Shown here in pieces: positions 16,701-23,673 of a stretch of 25,286 nucleotides of DNA. Every line of letters starts with the position of its first letter. Position 1 is the stretch's first letter. The DNA is from Bacillota bacterium (lineage in GTDB: Bacteria > Bacillota > Dethiobacteria > SKNC01), in assembly GCA_007120745.1 (NCBI GenBank), contig SKNC01000128.1, positions 1 through 25,286 of the forward strand, given 5' to 3'. Position numbers and translations under genes: made by a program. Under the pieces are notes generated by a model, which searched no databases, was not told the origin of the DNA, and worked only from the letters and a program-made list of their open reading frames with translations.

Positions 16701-17349
16701 TATTCACGATGGCCTCACATAATTTCTTTTCTTCCTCCAGCTCTTTCTCCAAGTCCTGCAGCCCGCTTCCTTCAAAGACCTCCCACATACCCTTGTATTT
16801 TAAAAGCAGCCTCTGGTGTTTAAAGGCAGTCTGCACAACTTCCGGGGTATCAAACCGGTCCAGGGAATAGCTGCATATAGCTTTTACTTTGTATTGTTCC
16901 GCAGCCTCCCGAAACACCTTCTCGAACTCTGCGCTCTCTTTTTTCAGCTGTTTATCCGCAGAATTAAAAATCACCGCTATCCTGGTTCCGGAAAAACTCC
17001 GCTGCACACTTTCTTTTAATCCTGACTTTAAATTGTGAACTGCCCTGGTAAGAGATTTATACCCTTTTTCAAAATCCCAGGTCTCATAAGAAACAATCTT
17101 CATCTGCCCCTGCTGTAAAAATGTAGGAAAATCCGGTAAAGCCTGCTCCATTGCCCTCTCTACCTCTTTGATGCTCAGGAAAGGAGGGACAATCCAAAAA
17201 CAAAGCTCATTATTTTTAAGCCCTGTTTTAAAGTAGGGAATCAGAACTTCTAAAAGCTGCTCTCTGCCGCGGAATAAATGGCAGACCTGTGTTCCCCAGG
17301 ACATCTGGCCGGTCAAACAGTAAGAAATATGGTTGTTATATATATCCAC
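13735..17349 (-). CDS. Hybrid sensor histidine kinase: MEDS, five PAS, HisKA/HATPase, receiver
   Basis: Soluble 1204-residue sensor with no membrane segment. Domains in order: a MEDS/DcmR-type sensory domain (about 15-190, VCHLFRGREQLLEVLIPYF); a short coiled coil; PAS1 about 205-325; PAS2 335-450; PAS3 455-570, containing Cys504, Cys514 and Cys517 (C-x9-C-x2-C); PAS4 578-698; PAS5 705-822; HisKA with His846 in GGIAHDFNN; HATPase with the N-box (INNLIINAL), DEGMGIP and GSGLGLATS; and a receiver (1083-1203) with Asp1136, Thr1164 and Lys1187. PAS units are joined by repeated D-I-T-x-K linkers. The C-terminal receiver could act as phosphate sink or relay; no DNA-binding regulator is adjacent. 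The start is GTG at 17349 with a mediocre GGGGTGG site. The signal sensed is unknown; MEDS was first described in sensors from methanogens and methylotrophs. Confidence 0.93.
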   Translation of the reverse strand: MDIYNNHISYCLTGQMSWGTQVCHLFRGREQLLEVLIPYFKTGLKNNELCFWIVPPFLSIKEVERAMEQALPDFPTFLQQGQMKIVSYETWDFEKGYKSLTRAVHNLKSGLKESVQRSFSGTRIAVIFNSADKQLKKESAEFEKVFREAAEQYKVKAICSYSLDRFDTPEVVQTAFKHQRLLLKYKGMWEVFEGSGLQDLEKELEEEKKLCEAIVNTFDSPVIILDSRGGIFKINQACEALMGRRLEEVQGEDLWQILPIPGEELDLASCAYEDLKAGKSVKIECHWVSKEGKKHLMKWSASPFWNRNGSLRFFICTGVDITKQKQAEKALQERESQYQTLVETVPEIIALINREGKLIWANQPGRDFFGEKFLQKSLQEYCLSKKKFRGFQEALLPIFQGEEITATLETWLKSADGREKLLQWNCKLLKDQPEEKLIAVARDVTQEYSAVSELKENTRLLKGVLDGISDILGVQTPDNTIVCFNQAKYDRLGVSPEEIAGKKCFEILGRDRQCEDCLVPRVIKKKKMESAERYVSEWDAYLDCRYYPVLDEEGRVKYIVNHYRDITEKKQAEQELRKSEARFRTIFEMAPMGIAMCDLEGRMMVSNAALQSMLGYSEEELLGMPLKGFTYPEDMDKNQELIRELVDGKRNYFSMEKRYLHKEGNPVWVRLSLALVRDQEGNPQLTIGMIEDITEKKSTEKALRDSEQRYRLLVERLPDAVLILQGEKIVFANQAAAGLAGMNSPEDLINMGIKDVLSPEFLHEYREEIGKALQERKEMSILAEQLSLRNGNIVDVEVVLDPINYQGTPSLLAVLRNVTQRNKMEEEFFKASKLESLGLLAGGIAHDFNNILAIILGNISLARMYQNQEQKEKISLKLKEIEKAAVLAKDLTRQLHTFARGGEPITQTVSVKELVQDTTMLILSGSNVRSEFSFPENLYSVEADAGQIRQVINNLIINALQAMPEGGTIYVGAENVSIDNSQLENRIPLEKGHYVRVFIRDEGMGIPREHRQSIFDPFFTTKEKGSGLGLATSYSIVKKHGGYITLNSQVGEGTTFFIYLPASSPEVEAGEKKEKDGRSKGRVLVMDDEDKLREVVGEMLSLIGFEAVFARDGEEAVDLYQRNLEIGRVFDAVIIDLTVPGGMGGKQTVQKLLEIDPRVKAIVTSGYYDDPVVSQFEKHGFIGFVPKPYKIEDLAKVMAELQKG

Positions 17350-17555
17350 AACTCCACCCCGTTTTCAAAGCCGCCCCATTAAGACCATTAAAACATTATG
17401 TTCATTAAAACCTGGTAGCATTTCATTATAATTAGTAAAACAAACTTTAATTATTAGTTCTAGATAAAAAAACAATATCCTGTTATTGGCTGTATCAATT
17501 AACAAAAAAAACTACCTGTAAGTAAAACGGTGTAATTTCATGAATTAACAAGCAA

Positions 17556-18626
17556 TTATGGGTAAAAGGCTAATAATTGACAGAAAACAAGCAAATCTCC
17601 CCGCTGAACTACTCCAAATCCCACGGAGTTAAAATCACTGGACATAATATAGTCTAGATTTTGCCTGTGGGAGATAAACTCATTAAATATTTCCTCCGGA
17701 GAAACAGGCTGTGCCCCCCAGTACACGTATACATTGGCCGACAGGGTGGACACCCGGCGGCCTTCTGCATGCAGCCTCTTCATAGAAGCATTTAAATCCA
17801 GGTTCCAGTCCTGTCCGGCACACACCTTCTCCGCTGCATGTTCCGCCAGGTGGCGGGCTTCTTTAACTAAATCTTCTCTGTAGGAAAGCTCAGGCAGATT
17901 CCCCTGGCTCCGCCTGGAGTTTACCAGAACTAATATTTTTTCTTCATGCCCGGGAAGAACTTTCGGCGAAGCATTCAGGGCTTCTGTTCTCATAAGTTCC
18001 TGGTGCTTTCCCTGAAGGTATTCCGGATTTCGGTGAAGTTTCTGAAGCTCATCGGGGGATGTGAGAAAAAGCCGGGTAGGCCGTTTAATAAACCTGCTCA
18101 AATCCGGGGAAAGAAAGCCAGCCCCCCAGGTGGTATCCAGGGCATAGAGCACCCCATCGGCTTTCGCTTCATTCCAGGCATGGAGCTCAGTCCCGGCCTC
18201 TGTAATCACCTCTCCGGTTTTGACTTCTGAATGAATTCCAGAAGCTAAAAGCAGCTGTTGGGTAAGCTGTGCATAGTCCTGACAGATCCCTTTTTTCGTC
18301 TGAAGAGTTTCCACCGGGTCAACATAATAGGGAGTTTTCCGCCTGTATTTTTCAACATCATAATCAATATTATGAATCACCCAGTCATAAATTCTTTCCA
18401 GGGCTTCATACTGGTTACTGCTTCCATCGGTGAGCTCCCGGGATTTTTCCACAATGACCGGGTCTATCTGGTCTAAATTCATTCTTTCCCGGGTGTCTTC
18501 AATTACCCTGTCCAGCGTCTCCCGATAGGTGTCGGGGAAAATCTCAGGAAGAGGTATGCACCCTGCTAGAAATATTGCAGTGAAGAATATTAAAAAAACA
18601 TGTCCGGTACGTTTAAAAAATATCAT
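17556..18626 (-). CDS. Lipoprotein with transglutaminase-like and CAP/SCP domains
   Basis: Predicted cell-surface lipoprotein, 356 residues. The ATG at 18626 is preferred over the GTG at 18656 because AAAGGA sits 6 nt upstream and the product then begins with a signal peptide ending in FLAGC (Cys23). Residues about 65-170 form a transglutaminase-like core with the full triad: Cys115 (KKGICQDYAQL), His149 (ELHAWNE), Asp164 (ALDTTWGAG). Residues about 228-354 resemble a CAP/YkwD domain (VNSRRSQGNLPELSYREDL; ISHRQNLDYIMSSDFNSVGFG), though the first conserved CAP His is not evident. Both domain types act on cell-wall or surface proteins in known cases. The actual substrate is unknown. Confidence 0.82.
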   Translation of the reverse strand: MIFFKRTGHVFLIFFTAIFLAGCIPLPEIFPDTYRETLDRVIEDTRERMNLDQIDPVIVEKSRELTDGSSNQYEALERIYDWVIHNIDYDVEKYRRKTPYYVDPVETLQTKKGICQDYAQLTQQLLLASGIHSEVKTGEVITEAGTELHAWNEAKADGVLYALDTTWGAGFLSPDLSRFIKRPTRLFLTSPDELQKLHRNPEYLQGKHQELMRTEALNASPKVLPGHEEKILVLVNSRRSQGNLPELSYREDLVKEARHLAEHAAEKVCAGQDWNLDLNASMKRLHAEGRRVSTLSANVYVYWGAQPVSPEEIFNEFISHRQNLDYIMSSDFNSVGFGVVQRGDLLVFCQLLAFYP

Positions 18627-18813
18627 ATGAAATCCTTTCCATGTTCTTTTATCCACAATCTATCTACTCCCGGATTACATTTACAAACTCCTGAAATTGT
18701 GCACTTTCTATGGAAGAAACTGCTTCATTCAGAAGCGCTTGAAAATCAAATCAAGGATTGACGTTTAAAGTAATATGTGAAAAAATAAAATAAAGCATCA
18801 AGAGGTGAATCAA

Positions 18814-19707
18814 GTGAAGAAAAGAGAAATCCATAACCGGTGGCTCCGCTGTCTGGCAAACTTCTCACTGCTGATTATTGCCCTGGTATGGGGACTGACC
18901 TTTGTAACCGTTAAAAATGCGATTCATATCCTGCCGCCTTACAGCTTTAATTTTCTGAGGTTTACTATGGCTTCATTAATTATGCTGGCCTTTGCCCTGC
19001 CCTATAGAAATAAATGCAGCTGGAAAACCGTGAAAGCCGGCCTGTTAATTGGAGTTTTCCTTTTTTCCGGCTACTCCTTCCAAACCGTAGGACTTCTTTA
19101 TACCACTGCTTCTAACGCAGGATTTATCACCGGGCTTTCTGTAGTTATGGTACCTTTGCTGGTTACCGTAACTACCCGGGAATTACCCCGCCTGGGAGTC
19201 CTGCTGGGTGCTATCAGCGCAACCATCGGCCTGGGGCTGCTGACCATAAATGAATCCTGGAGCTTTAACCACGGAGATATTTTAATCTTTTTCTGTGCAA
19301 TTTCCTTTGCCATGCACATTTTACTGGTGGGCAGGTATGCCTTTGATCACTCCACCGTTTGGCTGGTGACCTGGCAGATCGCAGCGGTGGCTATCTTAAG
19401 TGGTATATCTGCCTTTATAACAGAGCCCCGGACCATTACCCTGTCTCCGGAAGTATGGCAGGCACTGATTATTACTGCACTGTTTGCCACCTGTCTGGCC
19501 TTTTTTCTCCAAAACTACATGCAGCGGTTTACCACCCCCAGCCACACCGCCATTATTTTTTCCACAGAACCGGTCTTTGCGGCATTCTTTGCTGTCCTGC
19601 TTTTACAGGAAATATTGAGCGTTAAAGCCTATTGGGGTGGAGCCTTTGTGCTGGCAGGCATGCTGTTGGCTGAACTTAAATCCCCCTGCGTTATTAAGAA
19701 CAACTAA
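18814..19707 (+). CDS. EamA/DMT-family transporter
   Basis: Polytopic membrane protein of about 297 residues with ten hydrophobic segments in two EamA repeats. The first begins SLLIIALVWGLTFVTVKNAI and the second around GDILIFFCAISFAMHILLVGRYAF, with the typical end PVFAAFFAVLLLQEILSVKAYWGGAFVLAG. The substrate is unknown; relatives export amino acids or other metabolites. AGAGGTGA fits the GTG at 18814 (spacing about 6-8) and overlaps the GTG at 18805, so I take 18814. The TAA stop overlaps the convergent amino acid ATPase gene tail to tail. Confidence 0.9.
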   Translation: MKKREIHNRWLRCLANFSLLIIALVWGLTFVTVKNAIHILPPYSFNFLRFTMASLIMLAFALPYRNKCSWKTVKAGLLIGVFLFSGYSFQTVGLLYTTASNAGFITGLSVVMVPLLVTVTTRELPRLGVLLGAISATIGLGLLTINESWSFNHGDILIFFCAISFAMHILLVGRYAFDHSTVWLVTWQIAAVAILSGISAFITEPRTITLSPEVWQALIITALFATCLAFFLQNYMQRFTTPSHTAIIFSTEPVFAAFFAVLLLQEILSVKAYWGGAFVLAGMLLAELKSPCVIKNN

Positions 19708-20426
19708 AGAACTTTACTCAAAAAGGCCTTCGTGCGCTGATTCTGAGGGCTGCTGAAAAGTTCTTTGGGAGGGCCCTCTTCCACAATCATCCCTTCGTCC
19801 ATAAACAGCACTCTGTCCCCCACTTCCCGGGCAAAACCCATTTCATGGGTGACCACCACCATGGTCATCCCCTCCCGGGCCAGGCTTTTGATTACCTCCA
19901 GAACCTCCCCTACCATCTCCGGGTCTAAAGCCGAGGTGGCCTCATCAAAGAGCATAATTTTGGGCCGCATTGCCAGAGCCCTGGCAATGGCTACCCGCTG
20001 CTGCTGTCCCCCGGACAGCCTGTCCGGATACTGTGCGGCCTTATCCTCCAGCCCTACCCTGACCAGGAGTTCCATGGCCAGTTTTTCTGCCTCCTGTTTG
20101 GGCATTTTCCGTACTTTTATGGGAGCCATGCTTACATTCTCCAGAGCAGTCTTATGAGGAAACAGGTTAAACCGCTGAAAAACCATTCCTACCTCCTGAC
20201 GCACCTTGTTGATATTGGTTTTCGGGTTCGTAATGCTCACTCCATCGATGATAACCTCGCCGGAAGTAGCTGTTTCCAGCTGGTTTAGACAGCGTAAAAA
20301 AGTACTTTTTCCGGAACCGGAGGGACCGATTACCACTACCACCTCCTGAGGCTCTACCCGACAGTTGATATCTTTCAGGACATGGAGATCTCCAAACTTT
20401 TTGTTCAGTTTACTCACTGTGATCAC
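19704..20426 (-). CDS. Polar amino acid ABC importer ATPase (GlnQ/HisP type)
   Basis: 240 residues from the GTG at 20426: MITVSKLNKKFG, Walker A GPSGSGKST (34-42), the Q-loop in GMVFQRFNLFPH, signature LSGGQQQR, Walker B IMLFDEATSALDP and THEMGFAREV. These are hallmarks of the GlnQ family. An upstream GTG at 20459 would place 50 nt inside the permease gene. The chosen start has AGGAGG about 10 nt before it and overlaps the permease stop by 17 nt. The TAG stop overlaps the EamA stop on the other strand. Confidence 0.94.
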   Translation of the reverse strand: MITVSKLNKKFGDLHVLKDINCRVEPQEVVVVIGPSGSGKSTFLRCLNQLETATSGEVIIDGVSITNPKTNINKVRQEVGMVFQRFNLFPHKTALENVSMAPIKVRKMPKQEAEKLAMELLVRVGLEDKAAQYPDRLSGGQQQRVAIARALAMRPKIMLFDEATSALDPEMVGEVLEVIKSLAREGMTMVVVTHEMGFAREVGDRVLFMDEGMIVEEGPPKELFSSPQNQRTKAFLSKVL

Positions 20427-21081
20427 TCTTGCCCAGCCTCCTCTCCAGGTAACCGACAAACTGGGAAATAGTCATGGTCATGACCAGGTATAACAAAGCC
20501 ACAACTATCCATGTTTCAAAAGGCCGATATGAGCGGCCCACAATAATTTTACCGGACATCATCAGTTCCTGTACGGAAATAATGGAAACCAGGGATGAAT
20601 CCTTAAGCATGGCAATAAATTCGTTACCCAGGGGAGGAACCGACCTTTTAAAGGCCTGGGGAAGAATAACATTGACCATGGCCTGTCCATATGTCATCCC
20701 CAGGGAACGGGCCGCCTCCATCTGTCCCCGATCGATGGAAAGGATTCCGGCTCGAAATATTTCAGCAATATAGGCCCCGCTGTTCAGGCTCAAGGCAATG
20801 ATACCGGACATCATCCGGGGCATTGGGGGTATTCCTAGCAGCGGAGGAAGCCCCGTATGAATCAAAAGAATCTGAACCAGCAGGGGAGTTCCCCGGAAGA
20901 AATCTACGTACCCCTTGGCCAACCAGCCAACTGGCTTAAGCTTAGACAGCCGGAACAAACTGACAATCAGGCCAATTACCGTCCCTATACTTACTGCAAT
21001 TACCGTAAGTTCTATGGTTAAACGGAGACCGGACATCAGAACCGGCCAGTAATCTTGAATCACATGCCACCGAAAGTCCAC
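20410..21081 (-). CDS. Polar amino acid ABC importer permease (HisM/GlnP type)
   Basis: 223-residue inner-membrane subunit. It has the N-terminal segment LRLTIELTVIAVSIGTVIGL, the family motif VDFFRGTPLLVQILLI, SGAYIAEIFRAGI, and the EAA loop EAARSLGMTYGQAMVNVILP. One permease gene suggests a homodimer. The GTG at 21081 has only a loosely spaced AAAAGGA about 12 nt upstream. The gene lies downstream of the binding-protein gene and its terminator, so expression may depend on read-through or an unseen promoter. Confidence 0.94.
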   Translation of the reverse strand: MDFRWHVIQDYWPVLMSGLRLTIELTVIAVSIGTVIGLIVSLFRLSKLKPVGWLAKGYVDFFRGTPLLVQILLIHTGLPPLLGIPPMPRMMSGIIALSLNSGAYIAEIFRAGILSIDRGQMEAARSLGMTYGQAMVNVILPQAFKRSVPPLGNEFIAMLKDSSLVSIISVQELMMSGKIIVGRSYRPFETWIVVALLYLVMTMTISQFVGYLERRLGKSDHSE

Positions 21082-21173
21082 CTGTTAAACACATCCTTTT
21101 CCACATTCAGCTGTTGTGATGAATTCAACCCTGTATATTCATCCTATTCTGTCATATTTCCTGCACAGACGGC

Positions 21174-21208
21174 AAAAAAATGAGGCGGTGTGTAATACCG
21201 CCTCATTT
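21174..21208 (-). terminator. Intrinsic terminator after the binding-protein gene, inside the operon
   Basis: Minus-strand stem ATGAGGCGG / CCGCCTCAT (9 bp, extendable by two A-T pairs; 21206-21198 with 21188-21180), a 9-nt loop, then seven T (21180-21174). It begins about 26 nt past the binding-protein stop and about 90 nt before the permease start. Such a position commonly gives high binding-protein and lower permease/ATPase expression. Confidence 0.85.
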
Positions 21209-21233
21209 GTAATTATACTGTATCCTGAAAGGC

Positions 21234-22043
21234 TTATTCTTTCAGGCTGTCATTATAATCAGAGATTGCAAAGTCACCGGTGGTAGCGTTCTGAACACCA
21301 ACCTTTTTCCCCTGCAGGTCATCTAATTTTTTGATGCCGGAATCTTCTTTAACGGCAATGTACTGGGTTGCTTCAAAATAAGGGTCGGAAAACGTGACAC
21401 TTTGGGCACGTTCCTCGGTAATGGTCATGGCGGAAATAATCATATCCGCATTTCCACCTAACAGTGCCGGAATAATTCCGTCCCAGGCAGTGTTCACCAG
21501 ATTTACCGCAAACCCCATTTCCGCAGCTATCGCCCGGATCAAATCGCAGTCAAAGCCCTCCGGTTCACCATCTTCGTTAATGTACTCAAAAGGCGCATAG
21601 GCCATGTCCTGGGCTACATTATAGGTAACCCCAAGACGGTTATCACTTTCAGGAACTTCAAAATCTTCCCCATCACCAAAGTACTTGTTAAAAATAGCGT
21701 CATATGTCCCATTTTCTTTCACCTTTTTTAGACCTTCATTCACCAGGTCATGCAGGTCCACGTCCTCCTGGCGCATGGCTATGCCATAATACTCTTTTTC
21801 AAAACTTGGATCACCAAAAGCCTGTAAATTAGACTGCGGGTTGTTTTTTATGTATTCTAAAACCACCGGAGAATCGGCAACAACCGCATCAATCCCACCA
21901 TTTACCAGCTCTGTCAAAGCCGTAGGCGTATCCTCAAATCTAAGTATTTCTACTTGCTCTCCTGAGCCTCCACACCCTGCAAATGCTGCTGTCATGAGCA
22001 GGGCCACAAGTAAGGCAAGACCCTTAAAACGAAACTTCTTCAT
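21234..22043 (-). CDS. Circularly permuted amino acid-binding lipoprotein (SBP_bac_3 family)
   Basis: Surface lipoprotein, 269 residues, ATG at 22043 with GAGGGGG upstream. Signal peptide and lipobox (Cys24). The mature protein then begins with what is normally the C-terminal half of an SBP_bac_3 protein: EILRFEDTPTALTELVNGG, DAVVADSPVV (Asp57), YYGIAMR, NGTYDAIFNKYFGDGE (111-126). After a linker of about ten residues comes the normal N-terminal half: AYAPFEYINEDGEPEGFD (148-165), ISAMTITEERA (Arg212), FSDPYF, KKVGVQNATTGD (Thr254/Thr255). It ends at NDSLKE. Joining that end to residue 31 (VEILRF) restores the usual order. Residues that bind the ligand alpha-carboxylate and amine in the family (Arg, Thr, Asp) are all kept, which argues for function. 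Permease and ATPase follow on the same strand. Confidence 0.88.
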   Translation of the reverse strand: MKKFRFKGLALLVALLMTAAFAGCGGSGEQVEILRFEDTPTALTELVNGGIDAVVADSPVVLEYIKNNPQSNLQAFGDPSFEKEYYGIAMRQEDVDLHDLVNEGLKKVKENGTYDAIFNKYFGDGEDFEVPESDNRLGVTYNVAQDMAYAPFEYINEDGEPEGFDCDLIRAIAAEMGFAVNLVNTAWDGIIPALLGGNADMIISAMTITEERAQSVTFSDPYFEATQYIAVKEDSGIKKLDDLQGKKVGVQNATTGDFAISDYNDSLKE

Positions 22044-22143
22044 TGTTAAATTACCCCCTCAAGGTATTATTTTAAACAAGTAATAAAATTCTACAAGATT
22101 GTCGTTTTTTCCTTCTTTTTGCACCGCAAAAGTTACTCTTTTC

Positions 22144-23673
22144 TCAAAACACAATTTTGTCCAGGGGGCGATACTGCAGGGCTTCCCCCACATGCTCCGG
22201 TTGAATCTTTTCGGACCCTTCCAGGTCGGCTATGGTCCGGGATACTTTCACCAGGCGATGAAAAGCCCTTCCGCTCAATTTAAAAGAATGAAAGGCTTTC
22301 TTAAGAATTTTTTGACTGAGGCTGTCCAGGACACAATATTTTTTCAGGTGAACTGCTGTCATCTGTGAATTATAATAAATGCCGTTACTCTCAAACCTCT
22401 TATTTTGAATCTCCCGGGCCCGGGTAACCCTGACCCTGATATCTATCGAACTTTCCACAGGACTAGTCCCGGTCAGTTCCTGGTAAGAGGGCCTGGAAAC
22501 CTGAATGTGTAAATCAATGCGGTCCATCAGGGGACCGGAAAGTTTTTTTTGGTAACGCCTCAGTTCCAGATAAGAACAGCTGCACTCCCGGTGAGGGTCG
22601 TTATAAAATCCGCACGGACAGGGGTTCATGCTGGAAATAAAGGTAATACGGGCAGGATAGGTCAGGGTAGCATTCATTCGAGAAATGGTAACCTCCCCTT
22701 CCTCCAGCGGCTGCCGCAGCAGTTCCAGGGCTTCCCTGCGAAACTCGGTTAATTCGTCTAAAAACAGCACTCCGTGATGTGCCAGGCTCACCTCCCCCGG
22801 CCTGGGTAATCTTCCTCCTCCAATAAGCGCTGCATTGGATATGGTATGATGAGGGCTTCTAAAGGGCCTTTTACGAATCAGCAGGTTGTCCTTTAGAAGC
22901 CCGGATATGCTGTAGATCCTGGTTACCTCCAGGCTTTCCTCAAAAGTCATCTCCGGAAGGATGGAGGGAAACCCCCTGGCCAGCATGGTTTTCCCGGACC
23001 CCGGCGGGCCAACCATAATTAAATTATGACCGCCGGCAGCAGCAATTTCTAAAGCCCGTTTGGCATGTTCCTGGCCTTTCACTTCTTCATAGTCAAAAAC
23101 CATTTCCTCTGTTTTCCCTTGTTCTTCCGAGAGTTCTTGACAGCTTACCCTGAGGGCTTCCCCATTTTCTTTTAGAAGACCTGCTGCCTCCTGAAGAGTT
23201 CCCGCTGCCAGCACTTCTACTTTCTTTATTAATACCGCCTCCTGAGAATTATCCCGGGGCACCAGCAACCGAACTCCAGAGTCCTCCAGGGTTCCCAGGG
23301 CAATGGGGAGAACTCCCTTTACTGGTTTGACCCGGCCGTCCAATGAAAGCTCCCCAATTACAATAAGATTATCTAACAAATTTCTCTCCATCTGCTGAGT
23401 GGCAGCTAAAATGCCCAGAGCAATGGGCAGGTCAAACAGCGGAGCCTCTTTTTTTACATCTGCGGGAGCCAGGTTGACGGTTATTCTCCGGTTGGGAAAT
23501 TCAAAACCGCTGTTTTTTATGGCGGCCCTGACCCGCTCCCGGGATTCTTTCACGGTAGAATGAGCGAAGCCCACCAGTTCAAAGGCCGGGAGACCGTTGG
23601 AGATGTCCACCTCCACCTCAACAGGGTAACTGTCTATTCCCAATATGGTCCTGCTTTTTACTTTAGCCAGCAT
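22144..23673 (-). CDS. comM: YifB/ComM-family Mg-chelatase-like AAA+ ATPase
   Basis: 509 residues from the ATG at 23673. AGGAGAGG lies 7 nt upstream; an ATG at 23700 would add nine residues. The N-terminal Lon-protease-like domain (about 1-170) contains VNLAPADVKKEAPLFDLPIA. The AAA+ core has Walker A GPPGSGKT (222-229) and Walker B VLFLDE (302-307). There is a Cys cluster NPCPCG...CSC (C352, C354, C364, C366), and the Mg_chelatase C-terminal domain ends the protein. Proteobacterial ComM is a hexameric branch-migration helicase in natural transformation; for Firmicute YifB the role is inferred. Its start overlaps the previous gene's stop by 11 nt. Confidence 0.95.
   Translation of the reverse strand: MLAKVKSRTILGIDSYPVEVEVDISNGLPAFELVGFAHSTVKESRERVRAAIKNSGFEFPNRRITVNLAPADVKKEAPLFDLPIALGILAATQQMERNLLDNLIVIGELSLDGRVKPVKGVLPIALGTLEDSGVRLLVPRDNSQEAVLIKKVEVLAAGTLQEAAGLLKENGEALRVSCQELSEEQGKTEEMVFDYEEVKGQEHAKRALEIAAAGGHNLIMVGPPGSGKTMLARGFPSILPEMTFEESLEVTRIYSISGLLKDNLLIRKRPFRSPHHTISNAALIGGGRLPRPGEVSLAHHGVLFLDELTEFRREALELLRQPLEEGEVTISRMNATLTYPARITFISSMNPCPCGFYNDPHRECSCSYLELRRYQKKLSGPLMDRIDLHIQVSRPSYQELTGTSPVESSIDIRVRVTRAREIQNKRFESNGIYYNSQMTAVHLKKYCVLDSLSQKILKKAFHSFKLSGRAFHRLVKVSRTIADLEGSEKIQPEHVGEALQYRPLDKIVF

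Noticed and set aside
17425..17430. Perfect minus-strand TATAAT upstream of the hybrid kinase gene
   Set aside because: No acceptable -35 at 16-18 nt and no extended -10 TG; in such AT-rich sequence this is not enough to call a promoter.
18664..18752. 28-codon minus-strand open stretch ending NEAVSSIESAQFQEFVNVIRE, possible gene remnant
   Set aside because: No start codon or ribosome binding site, and a stretch this short is expected by chance.
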